A DNA stretch of 14,314 nucleotides from Candidatus Zixiibacteriota bacterium (lineage in GTDB: Bacteria; Zixibacteria; MSB-5A5; GN15; FEB-12), in assembly GCA_022570975.1 (NCBI GenBank), contig JACZYS010000023.1, positions 1-14,314 of the forward strand, in the 5' to 3' direction. Position numbers and translations under genes: made by a program. Position 1 is the stretch's first letter; each line of letters starts with the position of its first letter. Shown here one piece after another: positions 13,410 to 14,314 of this stretch. The notes under the pieces are model-generated. The model was not told where the DNA came from and did no database searches. It saw only the letters and a program-made list of their open reading frames with translations.

Positions 13410-14314
13410 ATGCAGATGGGGATCTGCAGGAATAAATCAAAACTTAGAAATTCTCATGTTGCCGGTTCACAGTTTTCGAAATCTGTTTTATTTGGCGGCA
13501 TTTTATTTCTCTCAGCTTTATCAGGCTCGGCAGAGGCAAGCAGAATATTCTTGCCATCTGACTGTGACACGGTTACGGTGGTTAATTCTTATACCATCAA
13601 TTTTGAAGGTGTTACATACGATACCGATGCCAATACCTCAAAATGGGATTACACTCTCTTTTGGGACGGCACTCCACCAGCCTTGAGTCATTTTATCATT
13701 GAATTATGTCCGACAATCACAAGTACGAACATTGTCACCGTTGATCCATCCTATGGAAAGATAGGTTATGGACCGACTGGGCTCTATGGCATTAAGTGGG
13801 ATGATATTGAAAATTTCCCGGCCGATACTCATATTTCATTTAGTTTTACTTTGGATAGAATGTATGAAGTAAAGTCTATTCAGGAGGCTCCCAAGGCAGG
13901 TTTAGATCTGAATGTCGTGGATATCTGTGGCCCTTCGGTGATTTGTGAATTAATCGTACAATGTGATATTGCGATTAGTTGTCCTGATGATATTCTTATA
14001 CCCTGTGATGGTACAACAGACCCAAGTGTAACCGGATATCCAACCTATACTAAGTCTGGAATTTGTCCCGTCCTGATTTTAACTTTTTCCGATGCACCTT
14101 CGTATGATACCTTATTATCGGCCAGCATTATAACCAGAAACTGGATTGTAACAGATTCCAACGGAAACATACCTACACAAATAATAACAGGATATACTCA
14201 GAATGGTTCTGCAACGTTTGATGATGCTGTTGATACATGTATTGGAGTTGATACCCATAACGTAACCTGCTTTACTCCGCATAATATCAGCGTAAACATA
14301 ACTGGTGTCACTCT
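13410..14314 (+). CDS. Secreted protein with HYR-like domain (3' end outside window)
   Basis: The ATG at 13410, seven bases after GGAGG (13398-13402), opens a frame that continues without a stop for 301 codons to the window edge. A signal peptide (about residues 1-43, basic start, core VLFGGILFLSALSGSAEA) is followed by a domain at about 55-150 (WDYTLFWDGTPPALSHFIIE, then GLYGIKWDDIE). I recall similar patterns from secreted and surface beta-sandwich proteins. From about residue 185 comes an HYR-like, cysteine-framed segment: CDIAISCPDDILIPCDGTTD, then TGYP and C219, and RNWIVTDSNGN with the W/DxxGN signature. In related proteins such segments are repeated many times and end in a secretion or anchoring signal; neither can be seen here. 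Extracellular adhesion or structural roles are family-level inference. Confidence 0.8.
   Translation, partial: MQMGICRNKSKLRNSHVAGSQFSKSVLFGGILFLSALSGSAEASRIFLPSDCDTVTVVNSYTINFEGVTYDTDANTSKWDYTLFWDGTPPALSHFIIELCPTITSTNIVTVDPSYGKIGYGPTGLYGIKWDDIENFPADTHISFSFTLDRMYEVKSIQEAPKAGLDLNVVDICGPSVICELIVQCDIAISCPDDILIPCDGTTDPSVTGYPTYTKSGICPVLILTFSDAPSYDTLLSASIITRNWIVTDSNGNIPTQIITGYTQNGSATFDDAVDTCIGVDTHNVTCFTPHNISVNITGVT

Noticed and set aside
13105..13440. 111-codon minus-strand frame
   Set aside because: Low-complexity, no recognisable family or Shine-Dalgarno, and it overlaps the promoter and start of the well-supported gene at 13410.

Overview
The window looks like a piece of chromosome from a diderm (Gram-negative-type), moderately AT-rich bacterium. 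It holds BamA with POTRA domains, several probable lipoproteins, and a secreted protein with an HYR-like beta-sandwich segment. The gene mix and the dense hairpin-type intergenic repeats would suit an uncultivated lineage near the FCB group (for example Zixibacteria-like). That placement is inference only; no taxonomic marker was tested. Nothing looks like phage, plasmid or an intact insertion sequence.

Layout. At the left, on the minus strand, are rplU (L21) and, 12 bases downstream, the 5' two-thirds of bamA, which runs off the window. Divergent from these is uvrB on the plus strand. It is complete except for a small out-of-frame deletion near 3775 that splits it into two frames. Next, on the plus strand, come an unrecognised exported protein (4393-5265) and an SPFH/prohibitin-family protein with a lipoprotein-like signal (5382-6185). 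A mosaic of hairpin repeats fills 6187-6493. A VOC-fold protein (minus) and a peroxiredoxin-Ser/Thr kinase fusion (plus) are divergently transcribed from a promoter-rich gap at 6933-7105. A type 1 copper lipoprotein (8575-9315) follows, then a second repeat-packed region (9316-9651). On the minus strand, acetyl-CoA synthetase (10950-12908) lies upstream of an acyl-CoA dehydrogenase (9652-10806), probably as one transcription unit. After about 500 bases without a gene, a secreted HYR-like protein starts at 13410 and runs off the right edge.

How the genes relate. BamA, the two probable lipoproteins, the copper lipoprotein and the secreted protein all concern the cell envelope. Acs and the acyl-CoA dehydrogenase suggest acetate and short-chain acyl-CoA metabolism. 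The most unusual gene is the 458-residue protein joining a 2-Cys peroxiredoxin with all its catalytic residues to a complete Hanks-type kinase domain. This is a plausible one-polypeptide peroxide sensor-kinase, with a good promoter overlapped by an inverted repeat. The broken uvrB and the shared repeat mosaics are the other points worth a second look.
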